DNA of 64,000 nt from Streptomyces decoyicus (lineage in GTDB: Bacteria > Actinomycetota > Actinomycetes > Streptomycetales > Streptomycetaceae), in NCBI RefSeq assembly GCF_019880305.1, contig NZ_CP082301.1:4216001-4280000 (forward strand), in the 5' to 3' direction. Under the pieces are notes generated by a model that was given only the letters and a program-made list of their open reading frames with translations, was not told the DNA's origin and searched no databases. The translations under genes were made by a program, and so were the position numbers. The stretch's first letter is position 1, and every line of letters begins with the position of its first letter. Positions 25,873 to 35,143 of this stretch are shown here, one piece after another.

Positions 25873-27699
25873 ATGGGGCACTACAAGTCGAATCTCCGCG
25901 ACATCGAGTTCAACCTCTTCGAGGTGCTCGGCCGTGACAGCGTGTACGGCACCGGACCGTTCGCGGAGATGGATGTCGACACCGCCAAGAGCGTGCTGTC
26001 CGAGATCGCCCGGCTGTCCGAGAACGAACTGGCCGAGTCGTTCGCCGACGCGGACCGCAACCCCCCGGTCTTCGACCCGGACACCAACACCGCGCCGGTT
26101 CCGGACACCTTCAAGAAGAGCTATCAGGCCTTCATGGACGCCGAGTGGTGGCGTCTGGGCATCCCGGAGGAGCTCGGCGGCACCACCGCGCCGCGCTCCC
26201 TCCTCTGGGGCTTCGCCGAGACGATCCTGGGCGCCAACCCGGCCGTGTGGATGTACGCGTCCGGCCCCGCCTTCGCCGGCGTCCTCCACGAGGAGGGCAC
26301 CGAGGAGCAGCACCGCATAGCCCAGCTGATGGTGGACAAGCAGTGGGGCTCCACGATGGTGCTCACCGAGCCGGACGCCGGTTCGGATGTCGGCGCCGGC
26401 CGCACCAAGGCCGTGCAGCAGGCGGACGGCTCCTGGCACATCGAGGGCGTCAAGCGCTTCATCACCTCCGGTGAGCACGACATGTCCGAGAACATCGTGC
26501 ACTTCGTCCTCGCCCGCCCCGAGGGTGCCGGTCCGGGCACCAAGGGCCTGTCGCTCTTCATCGTGCCGAAGTACGACTTCGACTGGGAGACCGGCGAGCT
26601 GGGCGAGCGGAACGGCGCCTACGCCACCAACGTCGAGCACAAGATGGGCCTGAAGGCCTCCAACACCTGCGAGATGACCTTCGGCGCCAACCACCCGGCC
26701 AAGGGCTGGCTGCTGGGCGAGAAGCACGACGGCATCCGCCAGATGTTCAAGATCATCGAGTTCGCGCGGATGATGGTCGGCACGAAGGCCATCGCCACCC
26801 TCTCGACGGGCTACCTCAACGCGCTGGAGTACGCCAAGGAGCGCGTGCAGGGCCCGGACCTGGCGGCCTTCACCGACAAGACCGCCCCGCGCGTGACCAT
26901 CACCCACCACCCCGACGTGCGCCGCTCGCTGATGACGCAGAAGGCGTACGCCGAGGGCATGCGCTCCCTGGTGCTCTACACCGCCACGGTCCAGGACGAG
27001 ATCCTCGTCAAGGAGGCCGCGGGCGAGGACGCGAGCGCCGCGATCCGCCTCAACGACCTGCTGCTGCCGATCGTGAAGGGCTACGGCTCGGAGAAGTCCT
27101 ACGAGCAGCTGGCGCAGTCGCTCCAGACCTTCGGTGGCTCCGGCTACCTCCAGGAATACCCGATCGAGCAGTACATCCGGGACGCCAAGATCGACACCCT
27201 CTACGAGGGCACCACCGCGATCCAGGGCCAGGACTTCTTCTTCCGGAAGATCGTCCGCGACCAGGGCCAGGCGCTCACCGCCCTCTCCGACGAGATCAAG
27301 AAGTTCCTCGCCGACAACACCGGCGGCGAGGAGCTGGAGCAGGCCCGCGGCGAGCTGGCCAAGGCCGCAGCCGACCTCGAGGCGATCGTCGGCGCCATGC
27401 TGACCGACCTCGCGGCGACCGAGAAGGACGTCAAGTCCATCTACAAGGTCGGCCTGAACACCACCCGCGTGCTGATGGCCTCCGGCGACGTCGTCATCGG
27501 CTACCTCCTGCTCAAGGGTGCGTCGGTGGCCGCCGAGAAGCTGGCCGGCGCCTCGGCGAAGGACAAGCCCTTCTACACCGGCAAGATCGCCGCGGCGAAG
27601 TTCTTCGCGCACAACGTGCTGCCGGGCGTCGGCGTCCAGCGCGGTCTGGCCGAGTCCGTCGACCAGTCGCTGATGGAGCTCGACGAAGCCGCCTTCTAG
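25873..27699 (+). CDS. Acyl-CoA dehydrogenase (long form, about 600 residues)
   Basis: FAD enzyme of 608 residues that introduces the alpha-beta double bond in acyl-CoA during beta-oxidation. The FAD/substrate region reads MVLTEPDAGSDVGAG. The catalytic-base and FAD-binding tail region includes LQTFGGSGYLQEYPIEQ and IDTLYEGTTAIQGQD. The C-terminal extension (about 480-608) is the extra domain of the 600-residue group that also includes AidB-like and MmgC-like members. GGAG lies eight bases before the ATG, which rejects an earlier frame start at 25708. Chain-length preference is unknown. Confidence 0.94.
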   Translation: MGHYKSNLRDIEFNLFEVLGRDSVYGTGPFAEMDVDTAKSVLSEIARLSENELAESFADADRNPPVFDPDTNTAPVPDTFKKSYQAFMDAEWWRLGIPEELGGTTAPRSLLWGFAETILGANPAVWMYASGPAFAGVLHEEGTEEQHRIAQLMVDKQWGSTMVLTEPDAGSDVGAGRTKAVQQADGSWHIEGVKRFITSGEHDMSENIVHFVLARPEGAGPGTKGLSLFIVPKYDFDWETGELGERNGAYATNVEHKMGLKASNTCEMTFGANHPAKGWLLGEKHDGIRQMFKIIEFARMMVGTKAIATLSTGYLNALEYAKERVQGPDLAAFTDKTAPRVTITHHPDVRRSLMTQKAYAEGMRSLVLYTATVQDEILVKEAAGEDASAAIRLNDLLLPIVKGYGSEKSYEQLAQSLQTFGGSGYLQEYPIEQYIRDAKIDTLYEGTTAIQGQDFFFRKIVRDQGQALTALSDEIKKFLADNTGGEELEQARGELAKAAADLEAIVGAMLTDLAATEKDVKSIYKVGLNTTRVLMASGDVVIGYLLLKGASVAAEKLAGASAKDKPFYTGKIAAAKFFAHNVLPGVGVQRGLAESVDQSLMELDEAAF

Positions 27700-27771
27700 G
27701 AGCGCGTTCCGCGGCCCCGCCGCGGCGGCCGTTCTTAGACATCTCTCAGATTGGCCGTTCAGACTGATGGT

Positions 27772-27801
27772 GCCCGCCTCTCTTCCCCCGGAGAGGCGGG
27801 C
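27772..27801 (+). terminator. Terminator after acyl-CoA dehydrogenase
   Basis: GCCCGCCTCTC and GAGAGGCGGGC form perfect 11-bp arms around an 8-nt loop, followed by CTTCGTC. It is about 70 bp after the stop. Confidence 0.85.
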
Positions 27802-27986
27802 TTCGTCATGTCCGCTCCGCGGTCGCACCGGCCGCCGTGGCTGCGCGGCACACAGGGCGGGGACATCGGCCCGGAAACCCGGAATCCCCCGCTCCAGAGG
27901 GCTTTCCCGTCCCGAATACGGAAATCCTGGCCGGAAGGGAGCGGAGTCACGATGCATGCGCACGGGGAATGCGGCGTCCGGCTCCT

Positions 27987-27992
27987 TATGCT
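27987..27992 (+). promoter_or_regulatory. -10 hexamer of a likely leaderless transcript
   Basis: TATGCT ends 6 nt before the aminopeptidase ATG; there is no Shine-Dalgarno in between or above. Confidence 0.5.
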
Positions 27993-27998
27993 GAATCC

Positions 27999-29294
27999 AT
28001 GACCAACTCCGCCCGCTTCGATCGCGGCCACACCGACGACCTCATGTCCTTCCTCGCCGCCAGTCCGTCGCCCTACCACGCGGTGGCGAATGCGGCGGAG
28101 CGGCTGGACAAGGCCGGGTTCCGGCAGGTCGCCGAGGTCGATGAATGGGACGGCGGGACCGGCGGGAAGTATGTGCTGCGCGGCGGCGCGATCATCGCCT
28201 GGTACGTGCCCGAGGGCGCAAGCACCTCGACTTCGTACCGAATTGTCGGTGCACACACAGACTCTCCCAATTTGCGCGTCAAACCGATTCCGGACACCGG
28301 CTCCCGGGGCTGGCGGCAGATCGCCGTCGAGATCTACGGCGGCACGCTGCTCAACACCTGGCTCGACCGCGACCTGGGGCTGAGCGGGCGGGTGACGCTC
28401 GGTGACGGCAGCCACCGGCTCGTCCATGTCGACCGGCCGTTGCTGAGAGTGCCCCAGCTTGCCGTGCACCTCGACCGCTCGGTGAACGCCGACGGCCTGA
28501 AGCTGGACAAGCAGCGCCACATGACGCCGATCTGGGGCCTGGGCGAGGTGGCCGAGGGCGATCTGATCACCTTCGTCGCCGAGGAGACCGGCATACCGGC
28601 CGCCGACATCAAGGGCTGGGACCTGATGATGCACAGCATCGAGGCGCCCGCCTACCTGGGCCGCGACCGCGAGCTGGTGGCCGGCCCCCGGATGGACAAC
28701 CTGGTGTCCGTGCACGCCGGTACGGCCGCGCTCACCGCCGCGGCGGCCGCCGGGAGCGAGCTGACCAGCATTCCGGTGCTGGCCGCCTTCGACCACGAGG
28801 AGAACGGCAGCCAGTCCGACACCGGCGCGGACGGGCCGCTGCTCGGCACGGTCCTGGAGCGCTCCGTCTTCGCCCGCGGCGGCTCGTACGAGGACCGGGC
28901 ACGGGCCTTCGCCGGCACCATCTGCCTGTCGTCCGACACCGGGCACGCCGTCCACCCCAACTACAGCGAACGGCACGAGCCGGGCCACCACCCGATGCCC
29001 AACGGCGGGCCGATCCTCAAGGTCAACGTCAATCAGCGCTATGCCACGGACGGCAGCGGACGGGCCGTCTTCGCGGCGGCCTGCGAGCGTGCCGAGGTGC
29101 CGTGGCAGAGCTTCGTGTCCAACAACTCGATGCCGTGCGGCACCACCATCGGGCCGATCACCGCGGCCCGCCACGGCATCGCCACCGTCGACATCGGCGT
29201 TGCCATCCTGTCCATGCACTCGGCGCGTGAGCTGTGCGGCGCCGAGGACCCGTATCTGCTGGCGAACGCCCTGACGGCCTTCCTGGAGGGCTGA
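27999..29294 (+). CDS. M18-family aspartyl aminopeptidase
   Basis: Cytosolic dinuclear zinc peptidase of 431 residues that removes N-terminal acidic or neutral residues. Metal ligands and catalytic groups are visible in GAHTDSPNLRVKP, AGPRMDNLVS, FDHEENGSQS and SSDTGHAVHPNY, with the last ligand near SMHSARELCG. The start ATG fits a leaderless message (see the -10 feature). The last codons hold the ribosome-binding site GGAGGG for the next gene, so the two are probably coupled. Confidence 0.95.
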   Translation: MTNSARFDRGHTDDLMSFLAASPSPYHAVANAAERLDKAGFRQVAEVDEWDGGTGGKYVLRGGAIIAWYVPEGASTSTSYRIVGAHTDSPNLRVKPIPDTGSRGWRQIAVEIYGGTLLNTWLDRDLGLSGRVTLGDGSHRLVHVDRPLLRVPQLAVHLDRSVNADGLKLDKQRHMTPIWGLGEVAEGDLITFVAEETGIPAADIKGWDLMMHSIEAPAYLGRDRELVAGPRMDNLVSVHAGTAALTAAAAAGSELTSIPVLAAFDHEENGSQSDTGADGPLLGTVLERSVFARGGSYEDRARAFAGTICLSSDTGHAVHPNYSERHEPGHHPMPNGGPILKVNVNQRYATDGSGRAVFAAACERAEVPWQSFVSNNSMPCGTTIGPITAARHGIATVDIGVAILSMHSARELCGAEDPYLLANALTAFLEG

Positions 29295-29295
29295 G

Positions 29296-31395
29296 TTGGA
29301 ATTCTCACTGCTCGGTCCGATCGCCGTGACGACCGGCTCCGCGGAGCTGTCGCTCGGCCCCGCCAAACGGCGGAGTGTGCTGGCCCTGCTGTTGTTGCAG
29401 CCCAACACCACCGTCCCACTGGAGCAGTTGATCGACTCCCTGTGGGAGGAGGAGCCGCCCGAACACGCCCGTACGGTCGTCCAGGGGCATGTCTCGCGGC
29501 TGCGCGCCACGCTCGCCGAGGGCGGTGCGGAGGCGTACGGCATCGAGCTGGCCACCCATGGCTCGGCCTATCTGCTGCGGCTGCCGGAGGAGCTGATCGA
29601 CGCCCACCGGTTCGGTGAGCTGGTGGCGCTGGCACGCCCCGAGGCGGCACCGGCCGACGCCGTACCGCTGCTGCGCGAGGCGCTGGGGCTGTGGCGCGGG
29701 CCCGCGCTGACCGGCACGGTCACCAGCCCGCCGTTCGCGGCCGCCGCACATGCGCTGGAGGAGCGCCGGCTGACGGCCGTCGAGGCGCTGGGGCGGGCGC
29801 ACGGCACGCTCGGCGAGCACGAACAGGCCGCGGCCATCCTCTACTCCGCCGCCGTCAACCACCCCTTGCGGGAAGGCCTGATCGCCGGGCTGATGCGCGC
29901 GCTGTTCCATACGGGGCGGCAGTCCGACGCGCTGGAGTGGTTCCACCGCACCCGGCGGCTGCTCAACGAGGAGCTGGGTGTCGACCCCGGCGAGCGGCTG
30001 CGGGGCGCTTACGAGGAGATTCTGCGGGCGGAGGCGGCCGGCGGGGGGCGGACGGGCGCGGCGCGGCCTGCGGGCGGTGCGCGCGGAACGGGCGGCGCTT
30101 CCGGTGGGACGCCTTCCGGTGGGACGTCTTCCGGAGGCGGCCGTTACGGGGCTTCCGGAGACAGCCGTCCCGCAACGGGCAATGCAGCGCGGCCCGTTGA
30201 CGGTACGGGGCGGGCGCCCGTACAGGGGAGCGCCGACACGGACGAGGCGCACGGTGCCGCGGGTGCACCAGGTAGCGACGGGACGAAACAGGGAACACCG
30301 GCCGGCGGCCGTGGCGGGTCCGGCTCCGGCTCCGGCTCCGGCTCCGGGCGGACCGGTGCACCACCGCGGCTGCTGCCCCGGCCACCGGCCCGCTTCCTGG
30401 GCCGGGAGGCCCAACTCGCCGCGCTGACCACGGTGCTGACGGACGGTACGACCGGCGAGAGCCCGCTCGCTGTGGTGGCCGGGCCGGCCGGCGTCGGCAA
30501 GACCGCCTGCGCCGTGCAGTGGGCACATCTGTATGCCGGATCCTTCCCCGACGGGCAGCTCTTCGCCGATCTGCGCGGCTTCGGCGAGGGCGACGAGGCG
30601 CCGCCGGCCGAGATCCTGGGCGACTTCCTGCTGGCGCTCGGCACCCCGCCGGAGCGGGTGCCGAGTTCGGCGCAGGCCGCATCGGCACTGTTCAGGTCGC
30701 TGGTCGCGGAGCGCCGGCTGCTGGTCGTCCTCGACAATGCGCGCAGCTCGGCCCAGGTACGGCCGCTGCTGCCCGGCGGTCCGCACTGCGCCACGGTCGT
30801 CACCAGCCGCAGCCGTCTCGACGGCCTGGTCGCCACGGACTGCGCCCGGCCGGTCGGTCTCCAGACGCTCGGGCACGAGGAGGGCGCGGCGCTGCTCGGC
30901 GCCATGCTCGGCCCGGAGCGGGTCGCCGAGGACCCGGCCGCCGCGCGGGAGCTGGTCGACCTGTGCGACGGTCTGCCGCTGGCGCTGCGGGCCGCGGCGG
31001 CCCAGCTGACCGCCCGGCCGCGCTGGCGGCTGGCCCGGCTGGCGGCCGCGCTGCGCGACGAACGGCGGCGGCTGGCGCTGCTGTCGGCGGAGGACACCGG
31101 CATCGCGGCGGCGCTGCGGATGTCCGTCGCCCGGCTGTCGGCGGACGACGCACGGTTGCTCAGCGCGCTGGCGACCAGCGCGGACGGGCACCTCAACGCG
31201 TCGCTGGCGGCGGCGCTCGCCGGGTACGACCCGGAGCGCACCCAGGACGGTCTGGACCGGCTCACGGAGATGCACCTGGTGGACGAAGAGGCCACCGATG
31301 TCTACACGATCAGCACACTGACGCAGCTGTTCGCGCGGGACGAGCGCGGCGAAGGCGGTGAGAGCGACACCGGCGGAACGGGGGACGGGAGTTAG
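29296..31395 (+). CDS. AfsR/SARP-type regulator with BTAD and NB-ARC domains
   Basis: Transcription regulator of 699 residues. An OmpR-like winged helix (about 1-95, FSLLGPIAVTTG..RRSVLALLLL) is followed by the bacterial transcriptional activation domain (about 95-245). A Gly/Ser/Thr linker of about 110 residues has (SG)n repeats. The NB-ARC ATPase module carries Walker A GPAGVGKTA, Walker B LLVVLDNA and GLPLAL. The TPR region of full AfsR is missing, so this is a medium-size member. The start is TTG, one base after the aminopeptidase stop and six bases after GGAGGG, so it is likely expressed by coupling. The regulon is unknown; relatives control antibiotic genes. Confidence 0.9.
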   Translation: MEFSLLGPIAVTTGSAELSLGPAKRRSVLALLLLQPNTTVPLEQLIDSLWEEEPPEHARTVVQGHVSRLRATLAEGGAEAYGIELATHGSAYLLRLPEELIDAHRFGELVALARPEAAPADAVPLLREALGLWRGPALTGTVTSPPFAAAAHALEERRLTAVEALGRAHGTLGEHEQAAAILYSAAVNHPLREGLIAGLMRALFHTGRQSDALEWFHRTRRLLNEELGVDPGERLRGAYEEILRAEAAGGGRTGAARPAGGARGTGGASGGTPSGGTSSGGGRYGASGDSRPATGNAARPVDGTGRAPVQGSADTDEAHGAAGAPGSDGTKQGTPAGGRGGSGSGSGSGSGRTGAPPRLLPRPPARFLGREAQLAALTTVLTDGTTGESPLAVVAGPAGVGKTACAVQWAHLYAGSFPDGQLFADLRGFGEGDEAPPAEILGDFLLALGTPPERVPSSAQAASALFRSLVAERRLLVVLDNARSSAQVRPLLPGGPHCATVVTSRSRLDGLVATDCARPVGLQTLGHEEGAALLGAMLGPERVAEDPAAARELVDLCDGLPLALRAAAAQLTARPRWRLARLAAALRDERRRLALLSAEDTGIAAALRMSVARLSADDARLLSALATSADGHLNASLAAALAGYDPERTQDGLDRLTEMHLVDEEATDVYTISTLTQLFARDERGEGGESDTGGTGDGS

Positions 31396-31575
31396 GGGAG
31401 TGACGGCTGAGCCGTGGCCGACCGCGCGGCCCGGCGCGGGGGAACGTTAGGCGCACGTTAGTGGCACGGCAGCGGCGGGCGGCAACCTGGTGGTCAGGCC
31501 GCAGGACAGCTCACAGGCCAGACCGCAGGACGTACCGCAGCCGCGGCACGGCCCACCGACCGGGGGAGACCGGAA

Positions 31576-32391
31576 ATGCCGCGCAGCCATACCCGCCCCG
31601 AGGCCGTCGTCGAGACGGGCGCCAGGACCGCCACCGGTGCCCCTCTTGGGTCCCGTACCGTCCGCCGCCGGACGCTGCGGATCGCCGCGGCCGGGCTCAC
31701 GGCCGTCGCCGCTCTCGGCCTCACCGCCTGCGGCAGCCAGGACAACCCCCTCCAGACCAGCGCCGCCAAGCCGTTCCACCCGGCGCCCCAGGACTCCGAC
31801 GCCCCGGCCGCGCGGGCTGAGGGCGGCGCACGGACCGACGGCGGCCGGACGGAGCAGGTCAGCGCAGGACGCGGCGGCAACGGCACCGGTGCGGACGCGG
31901 GGACGAAGGCCACCGGGGCGAGCACGAACGGCGCGGGCAGGTCCGCCGGCGCCCCCGGGGTCCGGCACCGCGCCTGCGACGCCGCGAAGATCCGTATCGT
32001 CGCCAAGCCGCTGACCCGGCCGGTCAACCACCTGCTGGTGAAGGCCACCAACACCTCCGGCGCCACCTGCGACCTCTACTCCGCCCCGTATCTGCGGTTC
32101 GACGCGGCGCAGGCCCCCCTCCCCGAGCTGCCGGACAGCAGGCCGCAGGCCGTGGTCACCCTCGCCCCCGGCGAGTCCGGCTACGCCGGCGTGCTGACCT
32201 CGTCCGCCGACGGCTCCGGCCGCAACGGCCGCACCGTGACCTCGCTGTCGGTCAGCCTCCCCGGCCGTGACGGCAAGGGCAGCATCGGTGGCTCGGCGGC
32301 GGTGGCGCTTCCCCTTGGCTCGGTGTACCTCGACGACAGCGCCTGGGTGACCTACTGGCAGTCGGGCGCGAGCGAGGCAGCGGCCTGGTGA
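31576..32391 (+). CDS. DUF4232 lipoprotein
   Basis: Secreted protein of 271 residues. A long N-region comes before a hydrophobic signal with lipobox LTAC (Cys near residue 52). A low-complexity Gly/Ala/Thr linker follows to about residue 130. The DUF4232 domain then begins at Cys134, with the pair Cys134...Cys164 (ACDAAKI ... ATCDLYSAP) that probably forms a disulfide. The family's function is unknown. GGGGGAG precedes the ATG. A second DUF4232 lipoprotein lies 3 kb downstream, and the two bracket envelope genes. Confidence 0.82.
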   Translation: MPRSHTRPEAVVETGARTATGAPLGSRTVRRRTLRIAAAGLTAVAALGLTACGSQDNPLQTSAAKPFHPAPQDSDAPAARAEGGARTDGGRTEQVSAGRGGNGTGADAGTKATGASTNGAGRSAGAPGVRHRACDAAKIRIVAKPLTRPVNHLLVKATNTSGATCDLYSAPYLRFDAAQAPLPELPDSRPQAVVTLAPGESGYAGVLTSSADGSGRNGRTVTSLSVSLPGRDGKGSIGGSAAVALPLGSVYLDDSAWVTYWQSGASEAAAW

Positions 32392-32503
32392 GCCGCGTCC
32401 GGTGCTCCGGAGTCCGGCCAACTGACAGCTGCTGAGCGACTGTCGCCTGCTGAGCGGCTTCCTGGCAGACCGTCACCCACCGATCCCGTCCGACGCCGTC
32501 CGA

Positions 32504-32584
32504 ATGCCCTTCGAGGCCTTCGAGGCCTCCGAGGCCTTCGAGGCCTTCGAGGCCTTCGAGGCCTTCGACGGAAGATCCCCCTGA
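32504..32584 (+). CDS. Possible 26-residue micro-ORF of FEA repeats
   Basis: ATG to TGA frame made almost wholly of Phe-Glu-Ala triplets (one Ser-Glu-Ala), created by a 9-bp tandem repeat. The stop comes 3 nt before a strong terminator. No Shine-Dalgarno is seen, so translation is doubtful. It may instead be a minisatellite inside the 3' end of a transcript. Confidence 0.3.
   Translation: MPFEAFEASEAFEAFEAFEAFDGRSP
32508..32570. repeat. Seven 9-bp tandem repeats
   Basis: CCTTCGAGG, a near-palindrome, repeated seven times; unit 3 has C for T and unit 7 ends CG. It sits in the 450-bp gap before the NlpC/P60 gene. The rest of that gap up to 32841 holds no supported gene. Confidence 0.92.
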
Positions 32585-32587
32585 ACC

Positions 32588-32617
32588 AGGGCGCCCGCAT
32601 CCCCCAGCGGGCGCCCT
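32588..32617 (+). terminator. Terminator hairpin
   Basis: AGGGCGCCCGC and GCGGGCGCCCT form perfect 11-bp arms with an 8-nt loop, followed by TTCCTC. It sits directly after the 9-bp repeat array. Confidence 0.85.
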
Positions 32618-32841
32618 TTCCTCTGTCCGGCGTCCCGTCATGTCTCGCACAGCGGCCCGCCCTGTCCCGGCATTCGCGTGACTCCGCAGGTCACAGTCGT
32701 GCGCAGGGCCGGGACATCTCATGGGGCGAGGAACCTCCGGCCGGCTCCCGTGCCCCGCTCGACGATGGATTCCGTCGCCGCGAACAGACCATCCGGCGGC
32801 TCAGCCATCGGCCAACCGGCCTCCTACGGAGGGGAATCGGC

Positions 32842-33855
32842 ATGTACGAGCACCGCAGCACGCACCCGGCAGACACCACGGCCCCCGAGCACCACGCAGC
32901 ACCCACCCGCCAGAAGACGTCCCCGTTCCGCAGGACCGTACTGCGCACGTTCCTGCCCGCGGTTGCCGCCGTCGGTATCGGCGTCGCCGGGTTCGCGGGA
33001 CCCGCCCACGGCAGTGAGGCAGGCCCGGCGGCGGCCGCCGGCGGGCACTCCGCGACCGCCACCAAGCTCTCCCGCGACTCCTCCGCCACCGGCTCCGCCC
33101 TCACCGCCCGCACCGGTTCCGTGAAGCAGGCCGCGGCTGCGGACTTCCCCACATGGGGCACCCGTTGGACGGTGCACGCCACCGCGGACGCCGACTCCCC
33201 CGCCGTCGGCATGATCAACAAGACGGCGCCGGGACAGGACCGGATCACTGCCGACTACCAAGTCGACACCGGACACAAGGTCTGCGAGGGCAGCACCTGC
33301 TCGACGTTCATGGCGCACCTCACCGGGCCGGTCTCCGGCTTCCTCAGCGTGGTCGCGGTGGACATCCCGCAGGACCGGCTGCCGGGCGTGCCGGTCCAGG
33401 GCGGCGGCGGACAGCCGCAGCCCGGCGGCTCGCGTCAGGAGATGCTCAACCGCGCCGCCACCTGGCTGACCGCCAACAACGGTGCCCAGGTGCCGTACAG
33501 CCAGGCCGAGGTCTGGAAGGACGGCTACCGCCAGGACTGCTCGGGCTATGCGTCGATGGCGCTCGGGCTCCCGACGCCCGGGACCAACACCGTGGGCCTG
33601 GCCACCAACCGCAACATCACCCGGCCCATCTCGCCGGGCGAACTCAAGCCCGGTGACCTGCTCATCGACGCGGCCGGTGACAACAACACCCGGCATGTCG
33701 TGATCTTCGAGAAGTGGAACAACGACGCGCACTCCTCGTACACCGCCTACGAGCAGCGCGGCGACCACGGCACCGACCACCGGACGCTGACCTACGGCCT
33801 GCCCGGCGGCGACGCCGAGTTCAAGCCCTACCGTCCCGTGAAGTTCGGCGACTGA
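32842..33855 (+). CDS. Secreted NlpC/P60-type wall hydrolase
   Basis: Exported protein of 337 residues. The signal peptide is about residues 30-57 (TFLPAVAAVGIGVAGFAGPAHG). The middle (about 100-185) resembles an SH3b-like ligand-binding domain with a Cys pair (VCEGSTC). The C-terminal domain has the NlpC/P60-like catalytic Cys in RQDCSGYASMAL and His in TRHVVIFEKW. Such enzymes cut peptide links in peptidoglycan. GGAGGGG gives a clear start. It shares the neighbourhood with two DUF4232 lipoproteins and a membrane-spanning helix-turn-helix protein. The exact bond cut is not known. Confidence 0.82.
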   Translation: MYEHRSTHPADTTAPEHHAAPTRQKTSPFRRTVLRTFLPAVAAVGIGVAGFAGPAHGSEAGPAAAAGGHSATATKLSRDSSATGSALTARTGSVKQAAAADFPTWGTRWTVHATADADSPAVGMINKTAPGQDRITADYQVDTGHKVCEGSTCSTFMAHLTGPVSGFLSVVAVDIPQDRLPGVPVQGGGGQPQPGGSRQEMLNRAATWLTANNGAQVPYSQAEVWKDGYRQDCSGYASMALGLPTPGTNTVGLATNRNITRPISPGELKPGDLLIDAAGDNNTRHVVIFEKWNNDAHSSYTAYEQRGDHGTDHRTLTYGLPGGDAEFKPYRPVKFGD

Positions 33856-33895
33856 CCCCGGTCCGGGACACGGGTCCAACGGAGGATCTCACGCT

Positions 33896-33909
33896 GTTTC
33901 ACGTGAAAC
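33896..33909. other. parS site (ParB binding), perfect 14-bp palindrome
   Basis: GTTTCACGTGAAAC 40 bp after the NlpC/P60 stop and before the terminator of that gene. Confidence 0.92.
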
Positions 33910-33946
33910 GTCACCGTCTGATCCGGGCCCGATCCGGATCGTGTAA

Positions 33947-33987
33947 CGAGGGGCACTTCCGCCACAGGGGAGCGGAGGTGCCCCTCG
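33947..33987 (+). terminator. Terminator of the NlpC/P60 gene
   Basis: Arms of 16 nt (CGAGGGGCACTTCCGC and its complement, with one G-U pair) around a 9-nt loop. Confidence 0.85.
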
Positions 33988-34011
33988 CGCGCGCATGTCC
34001 GCTGTGCTGAA

Positions 34012-34917
34012 ATGCGAGACGTGCCTGGCAATCAGAACCACGGCGCTCGTGTCCGCCGTAAGCCGTTAGCCCCTCTGCCCGACGAACTCTCCGGACCGAT
34101 GCGGGACTTCGTCGCCGCTCTGCGCCGTATGCATGGCGAACTCGGCTACAGCCTCAAGGAGCTGGAGGGCCGGCTGCCCGCCAGCCGCTCGTCCCTCTCG
34201 CGCTACCTGCGCGGTCAGAGCCTGCCGGACGAACGGTTGTTGGTGCAGTGGTGCAAGCTCTCCTTCACCGGTGAGGACCGGCTGCCCGCCCTTGTCGAAC
34301 TGCTGCATCGCGCCCTGGAGGCGGCAGATGCGGGCGAGCGGGGAGCGGCGGACGAGGCGGCGGAGCGGGACGGTGCGTCCGCGGAGGTGCCGCGGTCCGA
34401 CGCCGCGGACGGGGACGGGGCCGACGCGGAAGCCGGGGCCGGATCGACGGCCGGGAGGCGTCGGGCGCGGCTGGTGCTCGCCGCGCTCGGGGCCGCCGTG
34501 GTGATCGCCGGAGCGATGCTGGCCGTACCGGCGCTGACCGGCTCGGACGGGGCGACGGACGACGGCCGGACACAGGGCACGCAGCCCGAGGCTTCGGCCC
34601 CCGGCTCCGCCCGGATCACCGTCCACAATGCCGAACGGAACTGTCAGCACCGGCGCACCGATAACTGCGCACTCGGCCTGGCAGGCGACCCGTACCGGCT
34701 CTATCGCCGCTCCAACATCGTGGGCCATGTATGGCACGGCGACGTGCTGCGCGCCGTCTGCCGGATCGCCGACGGCGTCACGGTCACCGACGAGGTGGGC
34801 GGGCACAGCAGCATGTGGTTCCGGGTCGATCACGTCGGCAAGCAGGTGTGGGTACCGGGCATCCGTGTTCGCCCGGAACAGCTGGAGAACACCGAGCTGC
34901 CCAGCTGCCCGGACTGA
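34012..34917 (+). CDS. Membrane-spanning helix-turn-helix protein
   Basis: Protein of 301 residues with an unusual order. A cytoplasmic XRE-like helix-turn-helix (about 27-100; LGYSLKELEGRLPASRSSLSR) leads to an acidic linker and one membrane helix (about 152-176). An extracellular domain of about 110 residues then carries the Cys pair NCQHRRTDNC, further Cys residues at ..VCRIAD and near the C terminus, and an SH3-like ending VDHVGKQVWVPG. The layout resembles RodZ or membrane-bound one-component regulators that link wall state to DNA. Start ATG 34012 or GTG 34021. The ligand is unknown. Confidence 0.72.
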   Translation: MRDVPGNQNHGARVRRKPLAPLPDELSGPMRDFVAALRRMHGELGYSLKELEGRLPASRSSLSRYLRGQSLPDERLLVQWCKLSFTGEDRLPALVELLHRALEAADAGERGAADEAAERDGASAEVPRSDAADGDGADAEAGAGSTAGRRRARLVLAALGAAVVIAGAMLAVPALTGSDGATDDGRTQGTQPEASAPGSARITVHNAERNCQHRRTDNCALGLAGDPYRLYRRSNIVGHVWHGDVLRAVCRIADGVTVTDEVGGHSSMWFRVDHVGKQVWVPGIRVRPEQLENTELPSCPD

Positions 34918-35143
34918 TCTTCGGCGCCTGCCGCGGAACGGTCCCGACCCGCCCGCAAGCTGATCTTCACGCCCTCTCCACGGGCCGATCTCGGCCCCGC
35001 ACAACCCCTCTGACCTGCTATGACGCCCCATCGTGTCAGGGCGCGGCGCACCGGCCCTGGCGCATTGCCCGGCAATGGATATCGTGGCCGTGCCATGACA
35101 GCCACGCCGCGCTGATTGCAGCAACCCACGGGGGGAACCACCC

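Noticed and set aside
32640..32841. c-di-AMP (ydaO-type) riboswitch before the NlpC/P60 gene
   Set aside because: Such riboswitches precede wall hydrolases in Actinobacteria, but the conserved core sequences could not be recognised here.
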